Below, in pieces: positions 13,001 through 25,597 of a stretch of 64,000 bases of DNA (position 1 is its first letter; every line of letters starts with the position of its first letter). The notes beneath the pieces are model-generated. The model searched no databases. It saw only the letters and a list, made by a program, of their open reading frames with translations, and was not told the origin of the DNA. The translations under genes were made by a program, and so were the position numbers. This DNA is from Melanocharis versteri. Lineage: Eukaryota > Chordata > Aves > Passeriformes > Melanocharitidae. The stretch lies in assembly GCA_013397845.1 (NCBI GenBank), contig VZTG01009143.1:186001-250000 (forward strand), read 5' to 3'.

Positions 13001-16000
13001 TGTTACTCTATGTAGAATTTGCATTGTTTTGCAGAGCAAAAATTCAGACTGGTTCTTCAAGGAAAAAAAAATCTTCTCCCCCTGAGAAGGAGTACAACTG
13101 CTGCCATTCATGGAAAAAGAAAAAACCAAAAGCAAACAAGCAAACAGAAAATGAAAACACAAAACAAAATACCAATCTCCAGTCCAATTCTACAGATCAG
13201 GGCGTGCTGAAGTGCTTCCCTGAATTAGGATGGGGCCATTTACCAGAAATGCAAGGCAGCCCTTCTATTTGAGCTGCCATGAAAGACAAAGTTAACATGT
13301 ACATCACGAAAGTTTAAAAAAATGGTTAGAGAAGTTCAGAGGCATATTACAGAAGAGTTCAGTGCTAAAGCCTGAGCTTGCTGCAGAAGTCTCAGCAGAA
13401 TGATAATGTCAAGAACTACCTATTTGTAGGGGAACAGTATAGACTGTATTGAACAGTCTGAGATCCACCCCCTAAATAAAAGGGGGGCAAGAAAAAAGAG
13501 AGAAAGTAAAAGTGAACAGGTATTGATCAGCTCTAGGGGAATTGCTGGGAGGAAAGACCACACACACAAATTAGGCAGCTGAAGGCTACTGGGATTTCAA
13601 TTTGAAGATATTTATTGTACCACTTTGAAGTTTCAATTAAAAGTCCATTTTAAAAGAATTAAAGGTGGGGTAGGTGACAGATCTTCAAAAGTAGATGTCT
13701 ACAGGGAAGCATTAGCAAACAACTGGGTGTTCCACATGGATTCATACTAGGCCTGGCATACTCACCACTCTCAGTATAGAAATAAATATATATTCTACTA
13801 GCAGAGAACTTACAGACTGTACAAAGGACAACACAGCAGTAAATTAGGATGGAAAGAGGCCAATAGAGTGGCCTGGATGGCTTAAAAGTTTGGGCTCTTT
13901 CCAACAAAATAGGCTTTCATAGAGCCAAGACACAAAGTTTTGTGTCTAGGAACAACAAGAATTCAGCATGAGAAACTGCATCCTAGAAAGCAGAGTGAAT
14001 AAAGGATTTGAACAACAAAAAGAACAAGCAATTTGTTAGGCATTCCCAGTGGCAAAGCTGTCTGACATCATCCCTGAATATATGAATCCAAGAACAATGT
14101 CTGGGAGTGCAGATGATATTTGACTTCACTAAAGGAGATTGGCAATAACCAATTCCTGCTCCAGACACGGTGTTGGAGAAAGACTCATGATAGCAGAGAA
14201 AAAAAAGGCACAAAAGTGTTAAGTGCAAGAAATAGCCCGGAATGTTCCCAGTCCTTTATGCCACAGGCAGAGGATGGCCACAGTTGGCTCGCAAGGAGGG
14301 AAGGGCACAACAAGGACCAGCAAGTGAAACCTGAAACCAGACAAAATCCAATTAGGACAAAGAGACCTGAGGTCTGAGGCCTGGGAGAACGGACTGGGAC
14401 ACCCTGCAGTGGGAAATGGGGATTCAGCCCCTGGTGACATCTTCAGACCATTTTCTAGAGAATCCATTTTACAGAGCAGATTACAGGCTCAGTGGAGAAA
14501 TAACTGGGGCCTGTGAGGGTCTGCAGAGGTTTTTACTTGGAAGATGTTTCAAGCCAAGAATTGCAATTTACTCTTTTTTTGGTAACTGTTGAAAATAAAG
14601 AGTTCTCAAATTCCTGTGCGACAGTTTGCAAGAATACAGTGTGCAATCAGGAACTTCAAACTCTTTCCTCTGCCTATAATGGCTCAAATCCAATCCACCT
14701 AATGCCAGGCACCTTCTGCATCTCCAAAGTTAATAACACAGTCAGAAACGCCAGTCCTGGGAGAAGAAAGCTGTTTCCAAATAACATCTCCAATCTTAAA
14801 GGCACCTTCAGCACATCTGTCTTTTCTACCCCTTAAGGAGAGTTTCTACAATTCCCCATTACCATTCCAGGTCCCTTAAGCAGAACTGGTTCTGTGCTGA
14901 CCACCTGCAGGGCACTAGAAAGGTGCTTGGGCCGGGCTGGTGGCCTCACTGAGATTTTTGTAGCTGTAATTTTCATCTAAAGATGTTTTTAACTGAAGTC
15001 AAATATTTCCATTTAATTTTTAACCCTCGTGTAATGATGTTTTTTCCTCAACAATGCACCCCTCTGCATTATTGATTTCAACACATGATGGTGTCTGCCG
15101 TTAAAAATTCCATAATAAATATTATTGCCAAGTGCTGATGAGCAGATGTTAAGCAGCATTTAAAGATTACAGGACCAAGGTAGGTCAAGTTATTTTAGTT
15201 CTCTCTGGAATCTAGAAAGCTCTTTTAAGCTGATTTTATGATGAACCCGATTGCCTGCTTTCATTACTAGAAATTCACCATATCTAATCCCCTTGTTTCA
15301 TGTAGCAGAGCGTGCTGAGTGACACATGAGTGTTTCTCTTTGTCCAGCTTAATCAACCGGCTGCAGTCGCATTCAATCACCTTTCCTGGTGAACGAGCCT
15401 TCACTCTCTACAGCTTCATCTAGAGAATAAATTGGTACCCACAAGGAGAGCAGGACTGCTGATGGTTGTGCTGCAATGTTGATGCAGACCCACAATAATA
15501 CTCTGCTTGCATCAGTGACCCAGAATACACATAAACAATTTGTCTTAGTCCAAAAGTAACGGGAGACAATGCAAACTAATTCAGCTTGAAGCTGAATGGA
15601 GCAGTACGTGGCCTGAATGTCAGGTTTTTTGGTGGAGCACCTGGTTAAAGTGAGCTAAGAGCTCCCTGTAGGTGTATGAGCCTGTTTGTCCTGTCAGTAG
15701 CCAGAGAGAAGAGGGGGACACCCTCTGAAGGACACCTGGGCAAGGCAGCCAGCAGATACAGAGGACAGAGAGGATGCCCAGAGCACACATCCCCCTGTTT
15801 GGAAGTTAGTTTATGTGACCTGCACCCAAAACCTCCATTTCGGGGGGGATTGCACACCCAGGTCTTGAGCATGTCCTGTGCAAGGACTCTCACTGACTCC
15901 CTCCTTCCTGCTGTTTTAGTCTGTGTGCAGCTCCCCCCTGGTTTTAGTTCTTAGCACCTGCAGTGGTTAAAGACTGTAATGACACAAGCAGCTTAAACAG

Positions 16001-18778
16001 GGAGGGCAGAAAAAAGCTGTGACAGGTACCAGTGTCCTGATTTTTGTACCAGTAGGAAGTATTGGGGTAACAAAGTCTTTCAGAGGAAACAAAACCTTTG
16101 GACAGACTAATCCAAAGGAGCTGTCAGGCTAAGATTTGGAAACTTCATCCACTTGCTCTCAGTAGCAATCAATAGTCACCATGAAGTTTCCTTTTTCTAA
16201 GCAACTGTGTGTGTTTAGAGGAAGACAGAGATCAAACCCAAATTGTGTGCATTTAAGAATGACCTCTGCAACAATTATGGCAGCAAAATTTAGAGCAAAC
16301 TGGAGCTTAATGGCTCTATTCAAGTACTTTTATCTCTTAAGGGACTGTTTCAGAAACACAGCTGAACTCAGAGACATGGGCTTTGATTTCCTTCCCCCAT
16401 CCTTCCAATTCAGAAAATAATTTAAATTCTGCAAGTGCTAAATTGACCTTGCATTCTCCTCTGCTTGCCTGCTAACTACTTTAACAAGTGGTGCTTCCGG
16501 CCCCTCACAGCACATCCAGAACAGAAAGTGATGCAAATGTGAACTGATAGGATCAGAGAGCTTTACCCTACCATCAATTTCTATATAAATCCAGATGGGA
16601 CATCAACAGGAATTCTGCAGACAGATGACCCAAAGCCAAGACCAAAGCAGCACTAATAAATCTTGCTGTTGTCATGTTGCTCTGTTACACTCCCGTCCTT
16701 TTTGAGGTTTAAAATATTACAGCAATTCCCATCTGGGGCAAGGCCCAGAATGTAATTTCATTCTCTTCTAATGCTTTCAACTGACAAAGCTGTCAACAGG
16801 CAAGACTCAGCCACACAAACCAACGTAGTTTCAGTGAGCCAGCAACATCCACAACTTCAGAGATAAACTGTGCATTAGCAAATACAATACAGCTCTTAAC
16901 TGAATCAACTTACAGTCATCACTTAAGCATTGATAATGCAACACAGTACAGTGAACTTTTTTAGGAAGAAGCAAGGCTCTCTAAAAATCTCCCACCAGTC
17001 TTGATTTTCTGGTCCAGATGGATTCTCAAAGTCCTATTTGGAATTCACCCTGCTCGTTATACACTACCCACATACACTGTTCTTAGATATATACCTTGAT
17101 TAAACAAAGATTTATGGACTTTTGTTTTGAATTTGTATTTTTCAAAGCCAAAAAGCATACAGAAAAGTTTAAATAATGTCTGAAATGCTGCTCAGAGTAC
17201 ACTCAAATAATGGAGAGCTCATGTAACTGGATTTGTGCTGTGCACCATTACAACAGCACTGCTAATCCAAGAAGATGCAGAGTATCAAAGGGATGCTGAG
17301 GAAGTGCCACAGCAATGTTTTAGGATCAAGTCGTCTCTGTCAGCTCTTCAAGACACACAATTTATAAGCAGTTGTCATCAACAGCCTCGTACACTTAGCA
17401 GAAAGGAGAAGGCAGTGCTGTGGAACAGTTTTCTGGGAGTTCTTCCCACATTAACAAGTCCTTATTGGAAGTTAAAAAACCCTTGGACCCAACACATTGC
17501 ACGGGCTCCAGTGAACAGAGGCACTAAATCCAAAGCCCTCTAAAGCCAGTGGATGGTTCCCAGAGCTTTAGCAGATTCCTGATCATCCCAACAGGCAGTT
17601 CCCCGCCTTTCTGAACTGTAGCATACATCTACTAAAAAGCAACTTTGCAGAATCATTTCTCAGTACCACTAAAAAACAGAAATAGCTGGAGAGTCTTTAT
17701 CAGTAACATATCCCCAGAAGCACACAAGAACCATTTGCAAGTCTGACACGGGTTTCTACAGCAACACTCTTTCACCTTGGCATTTAATTCAGATTGCTCC
17801 AGAGCACTCCTGTCTGCACCTGGAAAAATAAATGAATGTCCTTCTGGCAACAAAAAGGGGTTTGATACACACACCCCTTGCAGGACAGGAGAATGAAAAA
17901 AAAGTTTGAAGCCAGCTAGTGCAGTTCAGCCTCCCCAAATACAAACCTGACTTTTTGCCAAAGTCCAAGGGGAAGATGGTTCTGTCCATATCTACAACAA
18001 TCACAACAAACATTATTTCCAACATCCACTGCTGAATTCAGACACAGCTTTCCCCTCACCTCACATACTGCCATGGTCATAGTTTCCTTCCTCTTCTCCC
18101 CTGAAGTGGTTCATGCTGTTTCAAACCGCTCCCTGTCTTTCTTCAAGTGCAAGAAGTCTGCTACCATGAACAGGGAAAAATACCTACGTGAAGAGAACTG
18201 CTACTTCTTAGCTCAATGAACATCACTGAAATTTGCATCCTTCAATAGAAAAACAGGCATATGAATGACCAGCCTTTGAATTTAAGCACTGAACGGAAAA
18301 CCAGGACACAAGCCAAGAGATATTAGCAAGATTCTGCTATTACCTATGATGATGAAGGTGGATTATTTTTGTTTTCAGTCCCCACCCTCAGCTGCCAGAA
18401 ACTTGCCCCAAGGGCCGGTGCAGGATGGGAGAGAATGAGGGAGACAATGCCTGACACAACCCATCCACCAAAGATGTTGCCCAAGATTTAGCCTGCAAAT
18501 GCCAAGCAACACCCAGTTTCACACATAAACATTCAAGGAAGATAGCAAAGCTAATGTTTCAATTAAAGCAATAAATCCTCCACTCTTGTTTTCTGAAATG
18601 GCTTGGTATAAATTCTCATCTACAATTTTTTTTGCCTTATCAGTAAAGGGACCTGCTCATTTGGCAGGAATATTTATTGTGCTCAGCAAATGCTAGCACA
18701 TTCCCCCTTTTAACACATATAACCCATCTCTAAAAACTTGCCTTCTCACTGTGTCCTTAAAATTACTGAGTGAAAATA

Positions 18779-18779
<1 letters not shown>
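10066..18779. other. Intergenic DNA, no gene recognised
   Basis: No recognisable protein, RNA gene or transposon. A GC-rich patch at about 10960-11290 gives overlapping open frames in several phases on both strands, which is what composition alone produces. The stretch at about 15000-15180 is AT-rich with homeodomain-like words and is listed among the findings as a candidate conserved element. Confidence 0.7.

Positions 18780-18826
<47 letters not shown>
18780..18826 (+). repeat. Pure poly(A) tract, 47 A
   Basis: An uninterrupted run of 47 adenines flanked by AAAATAC and CAAGACATAACAG. Avian CR1 elements end in short octamer repeats rather than poly(A), so this is not a CR1 tail. I could not recognise a retrocopied gene to the left, nor find convincing target-site duplications. 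It may be a simple homopolymer expansion, a short retrocopy tail or a sequencing artefact in length. Confidence 0.9.
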
Positions 18827-18827
<1 letters not shown>

Positions 18828-21800
18828 AAGACATAACAGACTCCAGTGATTCAGAGTAACCCGCTCCAGCTTGGGTTTTTAAAAATAGCTTTAAAGTCAC
18901 ACCAGATTTTTTTGTTTCATTTTTATCAGCATGTTCAGACTTGTCTCAAACAGTTTCCTGTTCTTCTCCCATTCAAGTCTATGGAAATTTTGCCTTCAGT
19001 GTAATCAGAAAAAGAAAATCATACATATTCAGTTCTCATAAAGTAATCAGAAAGGCACAGCCTAGTGAGGGCACCCCTACACATCTCTAAAGTCTCTTTA
19101 CAGCCATCCTTTTTCAAACTCTGCCCATGGTGAAGTACAGAACAGATGTCACTGAATTTCTGGCACCTAAACAACACCTCGTACTAATTCAGCCAATTCC
19201 CGTTCATGGATTTGGACAGGATTGGAAGATTAAAATCATGGCTACAGCCCTCAACAGGTCATCCTTGCATCTCTCTGTATCTTCAGCTCCCTGAAAACGC
19301 CATTCCCAGCGCCAGGAGCGAGCAGCTGGCTCCGGACCCCGAACCATCCGAGGGCAGCCTGAGCTCCGGGGGTCCCGCAGCAGCCCCTTCCCCTTCCCCT
19401 GCCCGGGGCTGTCTGCAGCCAGCCCCCCTCGGGCTCTGCCCATCGCAGCTCAGGAAGCCTTTGCTCCTCCCCGGCCTTTGAGCATCCTCCTTCCACTTGT
19501 GCGCACAGAGCCCCGCCAGCCTTCAGGCAATTCCCAGAACAAATAGGCTGGCTGCTATTTTCAGCTGGAGCCACTGTCATTGCTTGGGCTCACGTCAAAG
19601 CAATATTTTTCTTAAGTTTTTTCCGAATCCCAAATGTAGGGAAAAAAGAAAGCCATTATCCCCCACGTAGTTTGTTCAAACTGATGTGCCAGGTCTTAAA
19701 TTAACAAGCGAGAGCTGCATCCTGTCCCAAATACTTTGTCTAAAGCTCTTCCAAGCTGACCTGTGCAGTCAGTGGTGCTGAGTAACCATAGCAGCACATT
19801 TGAACAATGCCAAACACTTCTGAGCAGAGCCTGGAGCTGCTGATGGACGTGAGGAGGGAGCTGGATCTGCTGCCCCCCGAGACCAAACTGGGAGTGACGA
19901 TGGGCCAGGGAGAGTGCTGGTACAGCATTAATGTGGCAGCACAAGTGAAAATGGGGGCCAAACCAGCTCTGGGAGCCTCCTGAATTGTCTGGACACCTGC
20001 TGCTGCCAGAGTGACCCAACCAGCCAGAGGTGACCGCTCCCTTGCAAAGCCCCGTGGTGCCAGGGTTCCACCTGACCAGAGCCCCCAACAGGCCAGAAGT
20101 CTGAAGCACGTACTGACAGCTGTTTGCCAGCTACATGAAATTATCCTTGATGCAGAGAGGTATTTACCTACTGCAATTATCCCTGGAGCTCGAAGTATCT
20201 GCAAGACCTTAGAAGCCTCGAAAAAGCTAATTAGTGCACTGCCATAAATAATTTGATCTCTTAGGAGGATATGTACTCTCTACACAGTAAGTAACAGCTT
20301 TCTTTAATGGACAAAAAGGATGATTTGGTCATGTATATCTCTATTTTATTATAGGTGTTTATCAACCATTTATAATTTGCCATAAAGAAAGCCGGAAAGC
20401 TGAGGAAAAAAAAAAGAAAAAAAAGAAAAAAAAGAAACCCTGGCCTAAAACACAGCTCATTCCTGTGAGCTACACCATCCCTGGAAAGCAAATCTAGGTC
20501 TGTCCTGTTTTGTCAGACACAAATATCTCCTGCAGGGAAATCTCACATAAAATTAAAAGTCAGTGCAGATCACTTCTCCCAGACCCTTTTGCAGCTGCAG
20601 AGATAGAATAAAGCTGCACAGGACAATCTCTTCCCTGCTCTGCACCAGGGAGGAGGCAGCTGCCTGCTCTGTGCCCTCTGAAATGGGAGGAAAACCAATT
20701 GCTGCCTGATAGAGGAAAAACAGCCACTCTGGAACCACAGCAGGACGGCACATCAGGTTTCTCGCTGCAAGTCAACAGCCAACACCAAGGAAAATTAAAA
20801 ATTTAAGCAAAAGGAAAGTTATAAATGCCCTGCTTAGCTAGTGTTGTTACCCAGAAGTTTTAACATCCTGTTTTTAATACATCAGGTTGCCCTTTAAAGA
20901 GGTTTCCTTTCATCTGGTGAGGTCAGCAGAGCAATCTCCAGTAGTGGAGATAAGCCTGGGTGATGAACTCTGTTACAGTAACACAAGGATTTAAAGTTAC
21001 TCATAAGCTGGTTTAAGGGTTTTGAAAGACAAAATGTAAAAGAGCATCTAGTACCTTAAAAACCACCTAAATCCTCCTAAGAAATAGCCATTGCTACTTT
21101 TCTGAGTACTTATTCTTAAAAAGCACTCCAGGACTGCTGCTGGGAGCAGCTTGGTGACATGAAAACCAGGGCAAGCCTCTTGCAAACTCCTCCTGGCACA
21201 GAAAGGAAGCACGCCCAGAGCCACAGAGGCTCCAGCCAGCCCTGCATGAGCTCAGCTCTGCCCCTGAGACTCAGGACAAGCTGAGTGGCAGCGAGGGAAC
21301 AAGTGGAAACACAGAGACCCAGCATCCTTCCAGTGGCACGAGCCCCTGAGAGCTGAACTGCCTGGACAAACGTGCTGAGAGCCAGCGCAGGTGAAACGCC
21401 AGAGCATCGCTAATAAATAAAACTATTTCTCTCGCTGGCATCAAGCCATCAGGGAGCTTCTGGATTTGAAGCTTTGCCAAAACATCAGCCCAGCCCTCCT
21501 GCGGAGAAAGAAATGGCCCCTTGAACTCCTTGTGCAAATTTATACTTTTCTAAGCGCAGCCTTTTAGAAACAGCCATAGCCAGGGGGGCAATTAATTCAA
21601 TTCTTTCCAGAAGATTTTTAGCTCTGAAAAACTCATGTATTATTTAAGCCTCACAGCTAACCACGAACATTATCAAGGTCCAACTTTCTCTTTGTGAAGG
21701 GGAAAAAGAGATCCAAAGACCTTTTGGTGAAAGATCTCTGGAAAAATCCAACAACACCTTCAACCTCCACCCCGATTCCCTGGCTACCAAGAGACCTTTC

Positions 21801-23756
21801 ATTTCTGGAGGGTTGGCAGTGCCTGACTCTGTCCATCAGCAGGGCCCTTGCAGTGTTTTGTCTCAGATTTCTAAGCAGCATCAAGGGATCATCACCTGTG
21901 GCAGAAGCCTCACCCAGACCAGTGTCTCTTTTTAGGGTGTCTGCACTCCCAGCAGGATTCAAGATGATGCAACAGAAGAAGGCTGATCTTCCCTCCCAAC
22001 CTGGATAACTAAAATCAGCTGGATGAAGAATCCTTACACACAGAGCCAGGTGCCATTAGCAAAGAAGGAGTAAGTCTGATCTATAGTTACAGCAGCATTT
22101 TTTCAGAACAACCATCACCCTGATTGAGAAAGTGCCAGCTTTAAACACCAAATACAACACAGCAGCTTCACTACTGACCTGCTTTCCTCCTTTGGGAAAG
22201 GCCTGAGGGAAATCAGGTCTCTGAAGCAAAACAGAATCAGCTTCTCCCTGGCAGTCTCATGCATTCGCACACTGGGGAAGTGTGTGTAAAAATGGGGATA
22301 GAGCTTTGCTGCTCTTCCCTGCATTTCTGAGACCTAAACCAGCAGTTCAGTGAGCAAGTGCAGCCCAGCCAAAAGCTGCCTGGACCCAGGAGTTTGTCTC
22401 CCATGCACAGGGGATCCCAGAGGCAGAGGTGATCCTCCTTCCCCCGACCTACAGAGAGTAAGTGTGTAGCTGGAGCCTTCAAGCAAACCCAAAACACATG
22501 AGACAACCACATTTTCCAGTGGCCAGGCACTTAGGCTTTGAAGAAATATAACCTGAATTTAAACACACCAAATGCTCAGCTTGTTGTCAGCCAACAGCCA
22601 ATGCACCAAGGACGTACAGAGAGGATGGTGCAATACAGAGACTGATAAGCATTCACAGCCAAGCAGTCACCTGCAGACCTGGCCAGTTACAGCTCCCAGA
22701 ATGTTGGGCTGTTGGCATCACTGATATTGCTTTTAGGAGTCCCAGCTCTGCCTGCTTTTAAACAAAAACACATTTTCTAGAAATCTGCATTTCTGCACTT
22801 TCCAAGTGCTGTCACTCAGCTTTCCATAAGTTATTACTTCTGTGCATTCAGAGCAGTTTGGGAACTGAAGGTTGTGTTGTCAGTTCCACACTCCATAAAC
22901 AATATAGATGCTGGAACGTGATAATATTTACTCCTGTTTTGCCATCTGCTTATATATTCATACAAAACATGTGACTCCCAGGATGTGAAGCAGCAGAGTA
23001 ACAGCCATAGCTTTCCAGTCCCAAGATAAAGGTACAAAAATCAACACATCTTTTCTTCTTAATGAAAAGGTACTATTGCACAAAAGAAAGAATAATATGC
23101 ATATGTGTATATACATGTATATGTATTAAAACCCCTTACCTTTGGCTTTTACTGAAGAGTCAGTGTCCAAAAAAACCCCAACAAACCAAAACCTTCCTCC
23201 AAAATCCCAGACATCTGAACTATTTAATGAGTGAAAAACCAAACCAACCCAACAAAGTACAGCCTCCACAATTACCACCTTCCCATGCAGGTGGGGCTTC
23301 TTACTCAGGTGCATAAGGCTAAAGCCTGAGTGTGTTTAAGTAACTCTCTGAATAAAGACCCACATGGCCAATAGAAGTGTAAAGACCTCCCTCAACCAAG
23401 CACAGAACTCAAACATTGAGTTGGTGTTTAAAACAGCAGACCCCACCACCCACACAGGCTCCAGGACATCCAGTGAAGTGTCCAAGACAATTGCACTGTT
23501 GCACCTTTTAAGAACAGAGTGAAATATGTGTAACTCCAGAGTTTAGCTCCTCCAGCCTCTTTAGAAAAAAGCTGATAAATGAAGGTGGACTGACTGGAGG
23601 GCTGATGCCTCTTCTGGGCACCAGCCCATGGGAGATGAGAATTTTGCGCTTTTCCTCACTTCACAACACAGATTCTTTTGATATGAAGTGAGTTTTGTGG
23701 GTTTTTTTTCCTCAGGGCAGGGAAAGTACTGTTGTAGGTTGGGGATGCAGTGTGCA
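18827..23756. other. Intergenic DNA, no gene recognised
   Basis: Noncoding as far as I can tell. A compact GC- and CpG-richer patch at about 19290-19460 yields a proline/serine-rich frame of low complexity that resembles no family I know. The frame at 20011-20247 (plus) and its minus-strand counterparts likewise have no recognisable domain. Confidence 0.65.
20405..20437 (+). repeat. Simple repeat of A8-10 G units
   Basis: Four A-runs separated by single Gs (AAAAAAAAAAG, AAAAAAAAG and so on). On the minus strand it reads as a T/C tract, which explains the phenylalanine/leucine-rich open frame there. Simple sequence, not a gene. Confidence 0.85.
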
Positions 23757-23769
23757 TGTGTGTGTGTGT
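23757..23769 (+). repeat. Short (TG)n microsatellite
   Basis: Six and a half uninterrupted TG units, preceded by an interrupted TGTGCA. Short and unremarkable. Confidence 0.85.
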
Positions 23770-23800
23770 ATTTTAAAGCCAATCACAATGAGAACACTTG

Positions 23801-23840
23801 AGGCATTTAGGGAATAAATTTAAGGCATTTAAGGAATAAA
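23801..23840 (+). repeat. Two-copy 22 bp tandem duplication
   Basis: AGGCATTTAGGGAATAAA at 23801-23818 is repeated as AGGCATTTAAGGAATAAA at 23823-23840 with one mismatch in 18 bases and a 22 bp period. It lies just beyond the inferred NPTX2 3' end. Confidence 0.85.
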
Positions 23841-24099
23841 GAAAACTTCTTACAAGACTGTACTTCTACCAGTCTAGAGAGACAGCAGGTAAATTCATAG
23901 AAGCTATGAAAGAGAATATTCATTGTCTTATGTGACAATAAAAGAATTAAGAGACTCATTTTACAGTGCATTTTAATTAAAAGTTCATTATAAGAATTTT
24001 CTTTTAAGAACAGCATACTACATATTCATGGAAATATGTAACTTTACCCTACAAATGGGACTGTCACCATATTATTCTTACAATTCAAACATATGAAAA

Positions 24100-25369
24100 A
24101 TAAAATATGATATTTAGCTTTATAAATTCCCCCTCCCCCCCTTTAAATCCTTTTTCTTTTAAATAACAAAAGTATTAACTCTTTCCCCGTACAGTGCATT
24201 TGCTATCTGCGAGCCACAAACCAAGTAGTCACATCAATGCCAAGGAAACAGCAACGTTGTTTGCAAAATATTGAGAGAAAATGATAAAAAAATATAGTAG
24301 TCAGCCCAGTGCTTACAGAAGAGACAGTCAACAAGAATTGAAAAAGCAGCACATTTTCATATTACATAGGACCATTATAATAACATATAAACCAGTGCAG
24401 AAGACTTTTATGCTGGAAAAATAGATAGCAATTCTCAGCAAGCAGAAACTGAACTTTGGCACTTGCTCATAAAAAGGCCTTTCAAAGCAAAACAAAATGG
24501 AAATTCACTTAATCACAGCTTGTATATTTAAAAAAATAAAGACATTGACTGAAGCAAGAGAAACAATAGAGAAAAGTTTACAAGCCAGGTCACTAGGAAT
24601 TCAGTACATTCAGCCTACAGAAAATACAAGTACAATCTTTCATCCACCATATGCTGGGATCCTGGCTAGCAAAGGACAGGCTTTGGGACAGAACCTCACC
24701 TGAAGCACCTCTGCTTCAATGGAGCTGTGCTGATTAAACAGCCCTTTCTTCAAATTGAGCTGGTACAATGTGTCTCAAATACATCACCTCTTTATCATAA
24801 AATAAGGATTTCTAATCTGCAAATTAAAAAGCAAAAGCCTTGCACTCAGACAGTGGCTGTTCTGCTCTACCCATAGTTGCACCATAACCACTGCAGTGTA
24901 AGGATTAAGTGATATTTTTTTAAAAAGGGCTAAAAAAGAATGGCTTCAATTCGAGGAGGAGACGACAGACTGGAAGGAAGGGTTCACATCTAGCCTGTTA
25001 ATCCTGGTGCTGTCAGCACTGCACATTATCAGGAACATGAGAGTGAAGTGTGCACACCTGTTCTCCCTCCCTGCACAGGAACTGATGGTCTAAGCTCAGG
25101 CCCAACCAAAAGGCTGCCGCAGGCCAAAGCACATTTTTGGATCAGGCCATAGGAAAGCAAGGGCTGCTCTAGCCAAGAAGTGCTCCTTTCATAGTCAGGC
25201 TCAATGCCCCAAACTAGCAGCTATCTTTGCACTGAGGCAGTTTACTCATTTTTTTTTTCATTCTTTCAAGGAGTTAAGACTGGGGAAGGGCAAGGAGAAA
25301 AATAAGTGCTTTAGATTGCACAGAAGATTGTCCTACTAAAGGGGGCACTTGGATGGGAAGTGATCACAG
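24100..25369 (-). other. NPTX2: Probable NPTX2 3' UTR
   Basis: The AT-rich stretch immediately after the stop codon, ending near a TATAAA hexamer on the minus strand. The resulting length, about 1.25 kb, is close to the 3' UTR length I recall for human NPTX2. The end is inferred; no canonical AATAAA on the minus strand lies in this stretch, so the true end could be nearer or farther. Confidence 0.5.
24119..24124 (-). terminator. NPTX2: Candidate polyadenylation hexamer TATAAA
   Basis: Minus strand TATAAA, a known weaker variant of AATAAA, followed within about 15-30 bases by a T-rich run (TTTTATTTTT on the minus strand near 24095-24105) that could act as the downstream element. An alternative is ATTAAA on the minus strand at about 23972-23978. 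Neither is proven. Confidence 0.35.
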
Positions 25370-25597
25370 CTACAAGTCAAGCAGACGCTCCTCACATGTC
25401 TCCACAGGCCATTTAGTAGCACCTCCAAACACATCCACGTTGTTATCGACCCAGGGGATGATGTTGCCAGGCATGTTGATGGAGCAGTTGGCAATATTCA
25501 TGATGTCTTCAGCTTTTAAGACCCTGTCCCATATATTGAACTGGCTCATCTCCCCAACGAAGGCTTGAGTTGCATCAAATCTTCCTCCTACTGTGTC
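25370..25597 (-). CDS. NPTX2: NPTX2 exon 5 (end of pentraxin domain, stop)
   Basis: 75 codons plus a stop (25370-25372). It begins DTVGGRFDATQAFVGEMSQF and ends KWPVETCEERLLDL. Asp345, Asp352 and Gln355 fall where short pentraxins bind their second calcium, so calcium-dependent ligand binding should be intact. The NCS sequon (Asn381) and terminal Cys412 are present. The C-terminal EERLLDL distinguishes NPTX2 from NPTX1, whose end is different. The first four residues of the open frame above the splice site (MCLK) are intronic. Confidence 0.98.
   Translation of the reverse strand, partial: DTVGGRFDATQAFVGEMSQFNIWDRVLKAEDIMNIANCSINMPGNIIPWVDNNVDVFGGATKWPVETCEERLLDL

Noticed and set aside
19740..20204. 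154-residue minus-strand frame
   Set aside because: Overlaps an equally long frame in another phase and a plus-strand frame; no family resemblance.
20261..20491. Phenylalanine-rich minus-strand frame resembling a membrane segment
   Set aside because: Produced by the complement of the A8-10 G simple repeat.
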